From positions 248,001-312,000 of the forward strand of contig CAWHMT010000004.1 in the NCBI GenBank assembly GCA_963830455.1: a DNA stretch of 64,000 nt, given 5' to 3'. Positions within the stretch are counted from its first letter, which is position 1. Each line of letters opens with the position of its first letter. This document shows, in pieces, positions 25,682 to 35,078 of the stretch. The notes under the pieces are model-generated. The model did not search any database, had not been told where the DNA came from, and was given only the letters and a program-made list of their open reading frames with translations. The translations under genes were made by a program, and so were the position numbers. The DNA is from 20CM-2-65-7 sp963830455 (lineage in GTDB: Bacteria > Gemmatimonadota > Gemmatimonadetes > Gemmatimonadales > GWC2-71-9).

Positions 25682-27913
25682 ATGGACACGCGGTGGCGGC
25701 GGTGGGTCGTGGTGTGTCTTGCGGGGGCGCCCGGGGTGCTCGGCGCCCAGGGTAGCACACCGATCGTGTATCGAGGCACGTTGGCCAGCGGCGATGCCCA
25801 GCTGCAGAGCGGCGAGTATTTCGATACCTACGAGTTCCAGGGCCGCGCCGGCCAGCGCGCCGTCTTCGACCTCACCTCCTCGGCGTTTGATCCCTACCTG
25901 ATGGTCATCGCCCCGTCGGGCGATAAGAAAGAGAACGACGACTTCAACGACTCGAACAGCCGGTCGCGGCTCGACCTCGCCCTCGAGGAAACCGGGACCT
26001 ACCGCATCGTCGTCACGTCCTACCAAAAGGGCGAAGGGGGTGCGTACGAGCTGCGCATCGACGCCGCCGGATCCGGCGGGGGAGTCGCCGCTGCGGAACC
26101 GGGCGTGCGCGTCGAGAGCGGCCGGCTGGCGGCGGGCGACACCACGCTCCGCTCGGGGGAATACCGCGATTCGTACACGTTCCAGGGACGGCAGGGGCAG
26201 ATGGTCACGGTGGACCTGCGGTCCGCTGCCTTCGACCCGTATCTCATCGTGATCGACCCGAGCGGCAAGCAGCACGACAACGACGATCACGAGGGCGACT
26301 CGCATCGCTCGCTCGTGTCCTACGAGCTGCCGGAGGACGGCGCCTATCGAGTGTGGGCCACCTCGTACAAGAGCGGGGAGACCGGCGCCTACGACCTGCG
26401 GATCCAAGTCGGGAGCGCGGCTGCCGCCGAGGTCGCGGCCAGACCGCGCGTGGAGAACGGCCGCCTGGCCGCGGGCGACGATACACTGCGCACCGGCGAA
26501 TACGTGGACCAGTACACGCTCGAGGGACGCCCGGGGCAGCACGTCACGGTTGACGTGGCGTCGAACGACTTCGACACATACGTCATGGTCCTTCCCCCCC
26601 GCGGCGAGCGCCTGTGGAATGACGATGTCGAAGACCGGCCGCGTCACAGCGTCATCGAAGCCGACCTCACGGAGGCCGGGCAGTACAGGGTAGCGGTGAC
26701 GTCCTACAAGCGGGGCGAGACCGGCCTGTACGAGCTGCGCATCGACTACGCCGCCGCGGCCGCCGCGAACGCTCCACCGAGTTCGTCCCGCGACGTTGGC
26801 GCCATCGCGTACGGCGAGACTCAAGCGGGCACGCTCGCTGCGGACGACGCCCGGCTGTCCAGGGGCGAGTACCGCGACCTCTACGCCTTCGAGGGCTCGA
26901 CGGGAGACTCGATCATCGTCGAGCTCGCGTCCAGCGATTTCGATCCCTACCTGGCGCTCATCCCACCGGACGGCGAGCAGATCGACAATGACGATGCCGA
27001 CGGGCGGCAGGACCTGTCCCGCGTGAGCCTGCGACTGCGGGCGAGCGGCCGCTACCGGATCCTGGCAACGACATACGCCGCAGAGAAAACCGGGAACTAC
27101 CGGCTCTCGCTCCGGCGGGCCGCCGGTGGCCCCGTCACGACCCAACCCCCCGTAGCGACGGGCGCGGGGAGGGTGTACGGCGTCTTCGTCGGCATCTCGA
27201 ACTACGGCGGGCGGGCTAACAATCTGATGTACACAGCCGACGATGCCCGCCACATGTACGATGCGATGCAGCGGGGCGCCGGCATGCGCCCCGCCGATGC
27301 GATAGTCCTCGTGGACCAGCAAGCGACCCTCGCCGGCGTGCGTCAGGCGATCCAGCGTATTGGGAGCCACGCGGGGCCCAACGATATGTTCGTGTTCTTC
27401 TACTCCGGACACGGTGGGCGCAACCCGCGTCAGACCTTCCAGCCCGCCGATCCCGACAACCTGGACGAGACTCTCGTCTTCTACGACGACGACCTGACCG
27501 ACGACGCGTTGAGCCAGTTGCTCGACGGCATACACGCGAAGGTATCGCTGCTGGTGTTCGACGCGTGCTTCAGCGGCGGGTTCTCGAAGGACGTGATCTC
27601 GGCGCCGGGACGGATGGGGTTGTTCTCATCCGAAGAGGACGTGACGTCGGGTGTGGCGGTGAAGTTCCGGGCGGGCGGGTATCTCGCCGAGTTCATCGCG
27701 GAGGCGGTCGGCGGCCGGCTCGCCGACGACGATGGCGAGCCGGGGATCACGGCGCTCGAGCTGAGCCAGTATCTCCACGAGCGCTATCGGGCTGACGTGA
27801 AGTCGGGAGGGCCGGGCGACAGTTTCGTGCGGACCGGCGGGCCGCAGACAGGCTACCAGCACCTCGTGGTGGATCGGGGGAGCATCGAGCCGTACGCCGT
27901 GCTATTCCGGTGA
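25682..27913 (+). CDS. secreted metacaspase (C14 peptidase) with four N-terminal PPC-like repeats
   Basis: A 743-residue protein. A signal peptide (about residues 1-22, ending LGAQG) precedes four repeats of about 105-120 residues, each with the pattern SGEY-DxYxFxG-GQ and FDPYL followed by NDD. These resemble bacterial pre-peptidase C-terminal domains. From about residue 495 a caspase-fold domain begins (VYGVFVGISNYGG); the catalytic dyad is visible as H577 in YSGHGG and C629 in DACFSGGF. The family cleaves after Arg/Lys. An extracytoplasmic caspase-like peptidase with repeated PPC modules at the N-terminus is unusual, since PPC domains are more often C-terminal. Confidence 0.9.
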   Translation: MDTRWRRWVVVCLAGAPGVLGAQGSTPIVYRGTLASGDAQLQSGEYFDTYEFQGRAGQRAVFDLTSSAFDPYLMVIAPSGDKKENDDFNDSNSRSRLDLALEETGTYRIVVTSYQKGEGGAYELRIDAAGSGGGVAAAEPGVRVESGRLAAGDTTLRSGEYRDSYTFQGRQGQMVTVDLRSAAFDPYLIVIDPSGKQHDNDDHEGDSHRSLVSYELPEDGAYRVWATSYKSGETGAYDLRIQVGSAAAAEVAARPRVENGRLAAGDDTLRTGEYVDQYTLEGRPGQHVTVDVASNDFDTYVMVLPPRGERLWNDDVEDRPRHSVIEADLTEAGQYRVAVTSYKRGETGLYELRIDYAAAAAANAPPSSSRDVGAIAYGETQAGTLAADDARLSRGEYRDLYAFEGSTGDSIIVELASSDFDPYLALIPPDGEQIDNDDADGRQDLSRVSLRLRASGRYRILATTYAAEKTGNYRLSLRRAAGGPVTTQPPVATGAGRVYGVFVGISNYGGRANNLMYTADDARHMYDAMQRGAGMRPADAIVLVDQQATLAGVRQAIQRIGSHAGPNDMFVFFYSGHGGRNPRQTFQPADPDNLDETLVFYDDDLTDDALSQLLDGIHAKVSLLVFDACFSGGFSKDVISAPGRMGLFSSEEDVTSGVAVKFRAGGYLAEFIAEAVGGRLADDDGEPGITALELSQYLHERYRADVKSGGPGDSFVRTGGPQTGYQHLVVDRGSIEPYAVLFR

Positions 27914-27932
27914 GGGGGGGAGGTAGAGAGAG

Positions 27933-27953
27933 CTCGACTGGCGTTCAGTCGAG
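27933..27953. terminator. hairpin between convergent metacaspase and hisD genes
   Basis: A perfect 8-bp stem (CTCGACTG / CAGTCGAG, 5-nt loop) spans the hisD stop codon and lies 20 bp past the metacaspase stop. There is no U-run, so it may act as a bidirectional pause site rather than an efficient terminator. Confidence 0.4.
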
Positions 27954-29198
27954 GCGCCTCTCGGCCGCGCGGGCGTGCGCCTCGAGTCCTTCGACCCGGC
28001 CGAACCAGGCGGCGTCCTCGACGAGCGGCCGCGCCGCAGCGGAGTCGTCGATGCGTAGCCAGGTTCTGACCCGAAGAAACGTGTAGACCGATAGGCCGCC
28101 CTTCGATCGCGCGGTGCCCGCAGTAGGGAGGACGTGGTTCGGTCCCGCCCCGTAGTCTCCCAGCACCTCCGCTGAGCCGGCGCCGATGAAGAGCGCGCCG
28201 TAATGCGCGAGTCGAAGTGCGACGGCGGCGGCGTTGTCGACACAAAGCTCCAGATGCTCGGGCGCGAGCGCGTCGCATGCGGCGACGCCTTCTTCTATGC
28301 TCCCCACCACGACCACCCCGCCGTTCGCGAGAGCCGCGCGGGCCACCGCCGCGGTCGGCAGCCCCGCGAGCTGGCGCTTCAGCTCCGCCGACACACGATC
28401 GGGGAGCGCGGGATCAACCGTGACGAGCACGGGCATCGCATCAGGATCGTGTTCCGCCTGCGCGAGCAAGTCGGCGGCGACGACGGCCGGAGAGGCCGTG
28501 GCGTCGGCGAACACGACCAACTCCGAAGGCCCGGCGAGCATGTCGATCGCGACCTGCGCCCCAACCAGTTGCTTGGCCGCGGCGACGTAGCGATTGCCGG
28601 GGCCGACGACCACGTCGCATGGACGAATGGGGCCGGCGCCGAACGCGAGTGCAGCGATCGCATGAGCCCCGCCGGCCGCCAGCACGCCGTCGGCACCGGC
28701 GACAGCCGCAGCCGCGAGCGTCATGGGCCCGGGCTTCGGGCTCGCGACCCAGATCTCCTTTACGCCCGCGGTTCGCGCGGTTACCGCTGTCATGAGGACT
28801 GACGACGGCAGCGGATAACGACCGCCGGGCGCGTAGCACCCGGCACGCTCCAGCGGCGCGATCCAGTGCCCCGCTGCGCCACCGGGCACCGCAACGGTCA
28901 CGGCTGCGAGCGCTCGCTGCTGCGCCACAGCGAACGCGCGAATGCGTCCGGCGACTCGCTCGAGCCGTGCGCGGTCCTCCGCCGGCAAGTCTGCGAGTGC
29001 GCGATCGAGTACAGCACGATCCAGGAACAGCGGCGCACCGGCCGCGACATCGCCGAATCGCTCCGAGTACTCGCGCAGCGCCGCTTCACCGCGAGCCCGC
29101 ACCGCTTCCACGATCGGCGCGGCGACGGCGAACGCCTCCGCCGGGATTCCGGCGGCGCGACGGCTCACCAGCTCGGCGAGCGAACGACGGCTCAACAT
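27945..29198 (-). CDS. hisD: histidinol dehydrogenase HisD
   Basis: A 417-residue zinc enzyme performing the last two oxidations of histidine synthesis. Family features include GCYAPGGRYPLPSSVLM, GPGNRYVAAAKQLVG, AEHDPDA and the C-terminal EHLEL. It is the last gene of the operon, overlapping hisAIE by 7 bp, and faces the metacaspase gene convergently. Confidence 0.97.
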   Translation of the reverse strand: MLSRRSLAELVSRRAAGIPAEAFAVAAPIVEAVRARGEAALREYSERFGDVAAGAPLFLDRAVLDRALADLPAEDRARLERVAGRIRAFAVAQQRALAAVTVAVPGGAAGHWIAPLERAGCYAPGGRYPLPSSVLMTAVTARTAGVKEIWVASPKPGPMTLAAAAVAGADGVLAAGGAHAIAALAFGAGPIRPCDVVVGPGNRYVAAAKQLVGAQVAIDMLAGPSELVVFADATASPAVVAADLLAQAEHDPDAMPVLVTVDPALPDRVSAELKRQLAGLPTAAVARAALANGGVVVVGSIEEGVAACDALAPEHLELCVDNAAAVALRLAHYGALFIGAGSAEVLGDYGAGPNHVLPTAGTARSKGGLSVYTFLRVRTWLRIDDSAAARPLVEDAAWFGRVEGLEAHARAAERRLD

Positions 29199-30460
29199 GC
29201 AGGCGTCTTCCTGGCCATCGGCCGGCGACTGACCGCGCGGTGGCGGCGCGCGAGCTCGGCGCGCACATCCGCCAACGTTCCGCCACCGCGCGCCAACGCG
29301 ACGAGCGCCATGTAGAGCACGTCGGCTGTCTCCCGCACCACGTCATCGGCCGACTCGGCACGCGCCAGCTCCTCCGCCTCTTCACGCAGTTTCGCCGCGA
29401 GCAGCCCAGGGTCGGCGAGCAACTGCGCCGTTCCCGATCCCGCGACGGGGTGGGTGACGCGGTCAGCGACAGTACGTTCGAGATCGCCGAGATCGAATTC
29501 CGAGTGCCAGCACGAGGGGCGCTGAAGATGGCAGAATCCGGCGCCGCGCTGGCGTACCGTGAAGCGCAGCGCGTCGCGGTCGCAGTCTAGATCCACACGC
29601 ACCAGCTGCTGCGTGTTGCCCGACGTCTCTCCTTTCACCCACAGCGCTCCACGCGAGCGCGACCAATAGATGCCTCGCCGCTCCGCCACGGCACGCGCGA
29701 GCGATTCCTTCGTGCTCCAGACGAGACCGAGCGTACGACCTGCTTCGTCGCAGACGACGGTCGGCCAGACGTCGCCCGGCAATGGCTTCGCGAGCGGCGC
29801 AGCGACGGCGTCGCCGAGGGGAAGCTTCCCGGTGTACAGCGCCATGCCGACTTGCGCGTCGGCGCCGAGCGAATCGAGCTCGGCGACCTCTACGGCGGAC
29901 GTGATTCCACCCGCCGCGGTCACGCGGGCTCCGGCGGCGGCGCGCACGACGCCCTCGACCGCCGCGCGGTCGAACCCCGCCATTGCTCCTTCTTTTTCCA
30001 CCTGAGTGAAGAGAAAGCCACCGACGACCGGAGCGAGGTCGCGCACGCGTTCGAGCACGGACACGCCCGTTCGGGCGCGCCATCCGTCCACGACCACCTC
30101 GCCGCGTTCGGCATCAACGGCCGCGATGACGCGCTCGCGTGGCAAGCCGGCGCAGAATTCCGGCGTCGCCGCAGTCCCGATCATCACCTGGACCGCGCCT
30201 GCGTCGAGCCAGCGTCGCGCACTGTCCACATCGCGGATGCCGCCGCCCACGCGGCACGGCACGCGCCGTACGAGATCCCGGATCAACGCCGAGTTCGAGC
30301 CCTGCCCGAGCGCGGCGTCGAGATCGACGATCGCGACTTCGCCCGCGACCGAAAATTGCTCCAGCCGGGCGACGGGATCACCGCCGTCCAGCACGAACTC
30401 CTGGCCGCGCCGCAGCTGCACTGCGCGCCCCTTCATGATGTCGATGCTCGGAATGATCAT
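29192..30460 (-). CDS. hisAIE: HisA-HisI-HisE trifunctional fusion
   Basis: One 422-residue reading frame contains three histidine enzymes. Residues 1 to about 235 are HisA (ProFAR isomerase: IPSIDIMKGRAVQL with the catalytic Asp, VGGGIRDVDSARRWLDAGA). About 238-330 is HisI (PR-AMP cyclohydrolase: SRSRGALWVKGETSG, DLDCDRDALRFTV and the CHLQRPSCW metal region). About 345-415 is HisE (PR-ATP pyrophosphatase: LREEAEELARAES, ETADVLYMAL). HisIE fusions are common, but HisA on the same chain is not, to my knowledge. No stop or frame break separates the parts. It catalyses steps 2, 3 and 4. It overlaps hisHF (ATGA) and hisD. Confidence 0.93.
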   Translation of the reverse strand: MIIPSIDIMKGRAVQLRRGQEFVLDGGDPVARLEQFSVAGEVAIVDLDAALGQGSNSALIRDLVRRVPCRVGGGIRDVDSARRWLDAGAVQVMIGTAATPEFCAGLPRERVIAAVDAERGEVVVDGWRARTGVSVLERVRDLAPVVGGFLFTQVEKEGAMAGFDRAAVEGVVRAAAGARVTAAGGITSAVEVAELDSLGADAQVGMALYTGKLPLGDAVAAPLAKPLPGDVWPTVVCDEAGRTLGLVWSTKESLARAVAERRGIYWSRSRGALWVKGETSGNTQQLVRVDLDCDRDALRFTVRQRGAGFCHLQRPSCWHSEFDLGDLERTVADRVTHPVAGSGTAQLLADPGLLAAKLREEAEELARAESADDVVRETADVLYMALVALARGGGTLADVRAELARRHRAVSRRPMARKTPAC

Positions 30461-31839
30461 TGCCGCACCCGAATTCCGCGGATCGCGAGATCCGCCTTGA
30501 TGCCGTCCACTGTGTCCTCGTCGTCATGGAACACGGAGGCCGCGAGGACGGCGTCGGCACCGGCGTCGAATGCGGCGGCGACGTGCGCCCGGCCGCCGAC
30601 TCCGCCTGACGCGATTACCGGCACGCGCACGGCGTCCGCCACTGCGCGCAACAGCGCGACGTCAGGACCCGCGCGCGTACCGTCCCGATCCCAGCTGGTC
30701 AGCAGAATCTCTCCCGCGCCGAGCCGTTCTCCTTCCTGCGCCCAGGCGAGGGCGTCTGGAAGCGCCACCTCCCGACCGCCGAGCACGAGCACCTCCCACT
30801 CCGCTGCCGCGCGGCGGGCGTCGATGGCGAGTACGACGCATTGGCGTCCGAATTCGGCCGCTAACTCCGTCAACAGCTCAGGTCGCCGCACCGCCGCCGT
30901 ATTCACGCTGATCTTGTCGGCACCGGCGGCGAGCAGGCTCCGCGCGTCGGCCACGCTGCGGACGCCGCCGCCGACGGTGAGAGGAATCCGCAGGACCGCG
31001 CGCACTCGGCGGACGGTGTCGAGCTGCGTCGCCCGCGCCTCCGGCGCCGCGCCGATGTCGAGAACGACGATCTCGTCGGCGCCCTGCGCTTCGTAGCGCG
31101 CGGCGCGCTCAGCGGGATCGCCGGCATCGCGCAGGCCCTGGAACCGGACGCCTTTCACCACTCGGCCGTCGCGTACATCGAGACACGGTACGATCCGCCG
31201 CCGCAGACCAGCGCCTCCGGGCGCCACCACGGCGCCCGCCGCGCGTCGCCCGGTCAGCCAGCGCTCGAGCAGCGCGGCCCCGTACTCTCCCGACAGCTCC
31301 GGGTGGAATTGGCAGGCGAGAGTAGTTTCCCGCTCCAGCGCCGCCACAAAGCGCCTTCCGTGCGTGGTCCAGGCGGCGGTCCAGCCGGGCACGGAATCGA
31401 GCAGCGCGTACGAATTCGCGAATGCGGCATTGCCGCTGCTCACCAACTGCGCCCCAGGTTCCGCGGCGACTTGATTCCAGCCGAGGTGCGGCACTCGGAC
31501 ATCATCCGGGAGGCGGCTGCACGTCGCTGGGATGATTCCCAGCCCCAGAACACCCGGCGATTCTTCGCTGCCTTCGCACAGCATCTGCATGCCGAGACAC
31601 ACGGCCAGCACAGGGGCACCGCGCCCCATGACCTCGCGCGCCGCCTCATCCAGCCCGCGCGCACGGAGCGTCGCGATCCCGCTCACAAACGCGCCGACGC
31701 CCGGCAGCACGAGTCTCTCCGCCCGGCGCACGACGTCCGGATCACTCGTCACCACGGCCGACGCGCCCAGTCGCGCGAATCCGGCGACGATCGAAGCGAG
31801 GTTGGCGACACCCGAGTCGATAACGATGACGTCAGGCAT
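30457..31839 (-). CDS. hisHF: HisH-HisF fused imidazole glycerol phosphate synthase
   Basis: A 460-residue fusion. Residues 1 to about 200 are the glutaminase HisH (CLGMQML nucleophile, FHPELSG catalytic His/Glu), joined by a short linker to the HisF cyclase barrel from about residue 212 (RRIVPCLDVRDGRVVKG, VGGGVRSVADARSLLAAGADK, AIDARR, ASGGVGG). This is the HIS7-like domain order of yeast and plants, but bacteria nearly always keep HisH and HisF separate. I start at the ATG 31839 (MPDVIVIDSGVANL), overlapping hisB by 8 bp; the longer frame upstream is out of family. Confidence 0.94.
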   Translation of the reverse strand: MPDVIVIDSGVANLASIVAGFARLGASAVVTSDPDVVRRAERLVLPGVGAFVSGIATLRARGLDEAAREVMGRGAPVLAVCLGMQMLCEGSEESPGVLGLGIIPATCSRLPDDVRVPHLGWNQVAAEPGAQLVSSGNAAFANSYALLDSVPGWTAAWTTHGRRFVAALERETTLACQFHPELSGEYGAALLERWLTGRRAAGAVVAPGGAGLRRRIVPCLDVRDGRVVKGVRFQGLRDAGDPAERAARYEAQGADEIVVLDIGAAPEARATQLDTVRRVRAVLRIPLTVGGGVRSVADARSLLAAGADKISVNTAAVRRPELLTELAAEFGRQCVVLAIDARRAAAEWEVLVLGGREVALPDALAWAQEGERLGAGEILLTSWDRDGTRAGPDVALLRAVADAVRVPVIASGGVGGRAHVAAAFDAGADAVLAASVFHDDEDTVDGIKADLAIRGIRVRQ

Positions 31840-32434
31840 GGAGCGGCGCTCCCAGCGTGCCTTTGGTGGACGGGATGTCTTGAGACGATGTGAGCGCAAT
31901 CGCCTGGCGCAGCGCGAGCGCCACCGCCTTGAAGGCCGCCTCGGCTTTGTGATGGTCGTTGTCACCTTTCAGCACGTCCACGTGCAGCGTGATGCGCGCG
32001 GCGGTCGCGAGCGAGCGCAGGACGTGCGGAATGTTCTCGCACGCCAGCTCTCCGACCTTGTCGCGGCGCAAATCGAGGTTCACGTCCGCGAACGGCCGCC
32101 CCGAGAGATCGATCACGGCGCGCGCGAGCGCCTCGTCGAGCGGCGCGTATGCCCAGCCGAAGCGCTCCACACCGCGTCGCTCATCCAGCGCCCGGTCGAG
32201 CGCTGCGCCGAGCGCGAGCGCGCAGTCTTCGGCGGTGTGATGATCGTCCACGTGCAGATCGCCGCGGCACTCGAGCGTCAGATCGAAGCGCGCGTGACGG
32301 CCGAGGGAATCGAGCAGGTGGTCGAGAAAACCGATTCCGGTGCGGATATCGGTGGTTCCCGATCCCTCCAGGGTGAGCTGGACATGAACGGACGTTTCGC
32401 GGGTGGCGCGATCGGCCGCGGCAGTTCGAGTCAT
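31832..32434 (-). CDS. hisB: imidazoleglycerol-phosphate dehydratase HisB
   Basis: A 200-residue stand-alone dehydratase domain, without the N-terminal phosphatase of the enterobacterial HisB. The metal-binding motifs DDHHTAEDCA and NDHHKAEAAFKA are both intact. Its ATG overlaps the HisC-HAD stop (ATGA). The phosphatase step is presumably supplied by the HAD domain fused to HisC just upstream. Confidence 0.97.
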   Translation of the reverse strand: MTRTAAADRATRETSVHVQLTLEGSGTTDIRTGIGFLDHLLDSLGRHARFDLTLECRGDLHVDDHHTAEDCALALGAALDRALDERRGVERFGWAYAPLDEALARAVIDLSGRPFADVNLDLRRDKVGELACENIPHVLRSLATAARITLHVDVLKGDNDHHKAEAAFKAVALALRQAIALTSSQDIPSTKGTLGAPLHA

Positions 32435-34082
32435 GGCATGAGCTCCAGAAGTTCGGTGACATCCCGCAGCACGCGGGCGGCGCCGGCGTCGAGCAGGGCG
32501 GCGGTAGTGGCGGGCACGTCGTCACCAGGTGCGACGATGCCGAGCGGCAGCGCGCCGGCGCCGAGCGCGGCACGAACGTCGTCAGGCGTGTTTCCCAGCA
32601 TCCAGGCGCGTTGCGCGCCGAGCCGCTGCATCGCGAGCCGGACCGGCGCGGGATCGGGCTTGGCGGCGGCGTCCTCCATGCAGACCAGCGTCTTGAACGA
32701 CATCGGCGATCTCCGGCGCGCTCGACGAACCAGCGTGCTTCGTCGCGCGGCCGTCCCGTGACGATGGCGGTGGGCAGTCGGACGCTGAGCTTCGCCAGCA
32801 GGTCGCGCGAACCGAGCAGCTGCTCGCGCTCGCGCAACCCGGGTGTCGCTTGCGTGCCGAGGTAGGTCGCCTGAAAGCGCGCGGTGACTTCGGCCACGCT
32901 GGCGCTCACGCCACGATCGGCGAGCAGGCGCCGCGTGAGGATCCAGTCGTTGCTCGCGTCGCCCGCGCGCATCGCGGCCGCGATGTCGTCCTGAGTAACG
33001 GTGACGCCGTAGGACCGCGCGGTCTCGATGATCGAGGCCCGCTGCGAGTCGCGCACGTCGGCGAGTACGCCGTCGAGATCGAATACGATCGCCTGGGGCG
33101 CGAGAACCGTGTCGAGCGCGGTCGTCAGCCGCTCGAAGTCGGCCGGATCACCAGGCAGCGTAATGCGGAGACTCGTCTCGAGACCGGGACGACCGGGAAA
33201 GTCGCGCACGAGAATTCCTCGAGCGCGGAGTCCGTCACGGACGAACGCCGCCCGCCGGCCGACGTCGGCGAGTACGAAGTTTGCCTGCGACGCGCTGGCG
33301 TTGACGCCACGCGTGCACAGGAGTTCCCGAAGTTTGGCTCGCTCCGCGCGGACCTCGGTCACGTGAGCGCGCAGCGTGGCGTCGCCGCGTCTCAGCTGAG
33401 CCAGCGCGAGCGCGAGCGATGGCCCGGCAACGGGATACGGCCCGCCCGCGGCGCGCAACACGGCGATCACATCCGAACTCCCGATGGCGTAGCCTACTCG
33501 GCACCCTGCTAGACCCCATGCCTTCGACATCGTGCGGACGACGACCACGTTCGCGAGGTCGAGCACGGCAACGTCGATACCCTCGTCCGCGTACTCGATG
33601 TACGCCTGATCGATCAGCACGAGGGACTGCGGCGCTGCCGCCGCGATCCGTCGCACGTCAGCCCGCGAAGCAACGCCGCCTGTCGGATTATTGGGCGACA
33701 CGATGATCACGATTGCGGTGCGATTGTCGAGGCGGGCCAGGATTTCCTCGATGGGGAACACATCCGTGAACCAGGGGACGCGCACGAGCGGCGCACCCGC
33801 GAGGGCAGCGAAACGCTCCAGCATATCGAAGGTCGGCTCGGGGAGCAGCACCGGGCGACCCGGTCCCGCGTATGCTCGGCAGATGCGATCGAGCGCCTCA
33901 TCCGCGCCGGCGGTCACGACCACGCGCTCCGCACTCACGCCCACCCGGGCAGCGAGCGCCGTCTCGACGGCGGTGGCATCGGGGTAGCGGCGCAGCACCT
34001 CCGGATCCAGGGCTGCCAGTTCCGCGAGCAGGGCTTGTGGTGGCCGTGGCCCCTCATTGCTGTTGAGGCGGAGAACGCTCAT
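32431..34082 (-). CDS. hisC: histidinol-phosphate aminotransferase fused to a HAD phosphatase, frame break near the end
   Basis: The first 345 or so residues are HisC (class II PLP aminotransferase: RLNSNEGPRPP, SPNNPTGG, PLP lysine in TMSKAWGLAGCRVGY, and C-terminal substrate residues). The frame continues without a stop into a HAD hydrolase with the nucleophile motif FDLDGVLAD and motif II in IVTGRPRDEA. Near 32698-32711 the frame breaks. Removing one base at each of these two points would join to FKTLVCMEDAAAKPDP and GNTPDDVRAALGAGALPLG. The HAD resembles the group found next to or fused with HisC, so it is the best candidate for histidinol-phosphate phosphatase, otherwise missing. It starts overlapping the hisG stop (ATGA). 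Confidence 0.88.
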
Positions 34083-34957
34083 GGCACGATCTGGGAGAGC
34101 GTGGAGACGACGACGTCGGTACCCCCGGCCGCTTTCACCGCGGGGATTATCTGCGGCAGGAGCTCGCGCGGTACCGCGGCCTTGACCGCGTAACCACCGT
34201 TGCCGAACAGACGGGCGACCGTGGGCTGACGCATGGACGGCAGCACGGCGACGACGGCGTCGAGGCATGCTTCCGAGGCGTTTACCTCCAGCATCACGCG
34301 GCGACGCGCCTCGAGCACGGAATTGATCAGCAGCACGAGATCTTCGATGAAGCGGCGCCGTACGGGGTCTTCGAGGGCCGCATGGTGCGCGTAGAGGCGT
34401 GTGGACGAGCGCATCAACACGTCGACAATCGCGAGGCCGTTTGCCTCGAGCGTCGCACCGGTGGCGGTGTTGTCGACGATCACGTCGGAATCCTCGGGCG
34501 GAAACACCTCGGTCGCACCGTAGGACCGGACGAATTCGGCGCACAGACTGCTCGTGCTGATCCAGCGGCGAGTGAGGCGCTCGTATTCCGACGCGACAAT
34601 GAGGCGCCGTGTGGGCAGCTGCCCGCCCTCGAGCAGTGCGGCAGGAGCGGCTGCGACCAGCTGCACCGGGTCGAGTCCCGTGTCGAGCAGCTCGACGACG
34701 TCCGCTTCGAGCTCCGCGACCCAGTCCGCCCCTGCGAAGCCGACATCGCGGCTGCCGAGCGCCAGCATCTCCACGATGTTCTGGGGCTTCAGCATCTTCG
34801 CTTCGGCGCCCGGCAAGGAGACATCCGGTCGGTAACCCCGCGCGCTGGGGCGGACGCGGATGCCTGCGTCGGCGAGAAGGGTCAGCACGGCCTGCTCCAT
34901 CCGGCCTTTAGGAAGACCGAGACGGAACGGGACGGCGCGTGGGACGAATGTGGACAT
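34079..34957 (-). CDS. hisG: ATP phosphoribosyltransferase HisG, long form
   Basis: A 292-residue HisG with the catalytic domains (LPKGRMEQAVLTLL at the N-terminus, DVGFAGADWVAE, and the PRPP loop VDNTATGATLEANGL) plus a C-terminal ACT-like regulatory domain at about 215-290 (KAAVPRELLPQIIPAVKAAG). The long hexameric form is feedback-inhibited by histidine and needs no HisZ. It is the first structural gene, 62 bp downstream of the leader hairpin. Confidence 0.96.
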   Translation of the reverse strand: MSTFVPRAVPFRLGLPKGRMEQAVLTLLADAGIRVRPSARGYRPDVSLPGAEAKMLKPQNIVEMLALGSRDVGFAGADWVAELEADVVELLDTGLDPVQLVAAAPAALLEGGQLPTRRLIVASEYERLTRRWISTSSLCAEFVRSYGATEVFPPEDSDVIVDNTATGATLEANGLAIVDVLMRSSTRLYAHHAALEDPVRRRFIEDLVLLINSVLEARRRVMLEVNASEACLDAVVAVLPSMRQPTVARLFGNGGYAVKAAVPRELLPQIIPAVKAAGGTDVVVSTLSQIVP

Positions 34958-35019
34958 CGATCGGCTCCGTGTTGGCCGAACCGATCCCCCAGGTCACTCC
35001 AGCGCCGCCCCCAAAAGCA

Positions 35020-35047
35020 CGACGCCGGCCCTGGGGGGCCGGCGTCG
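35020..35047 (-). terminator. intrinsic terminator/attenuator of the his operon
   Basis: An 11-bp perfect GC-rich stem (35020-35030 with 35037-35047, 6-nt loop) read on the minus strand is followed by TGCTTTT. It lies 31 bp after the stop codon of a histidine-rich leader peptide and 62 bp before hisG, the position expected for a transcription attenuator. Confidence 0.85.
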
Positions 35048-35078
35048 GTGATGAACTCAACCTGCTATACGCCTCCGG

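Noticed and set aside
24395..27535. A 1046-codon open frame on the minus strand
   Set aside because: It lies antisense to thiC and the metacaspase, has low-complexity V/R/H-rich translation and no motifs. Long antisense frames are expected from the high third-position G+C of the real genes.
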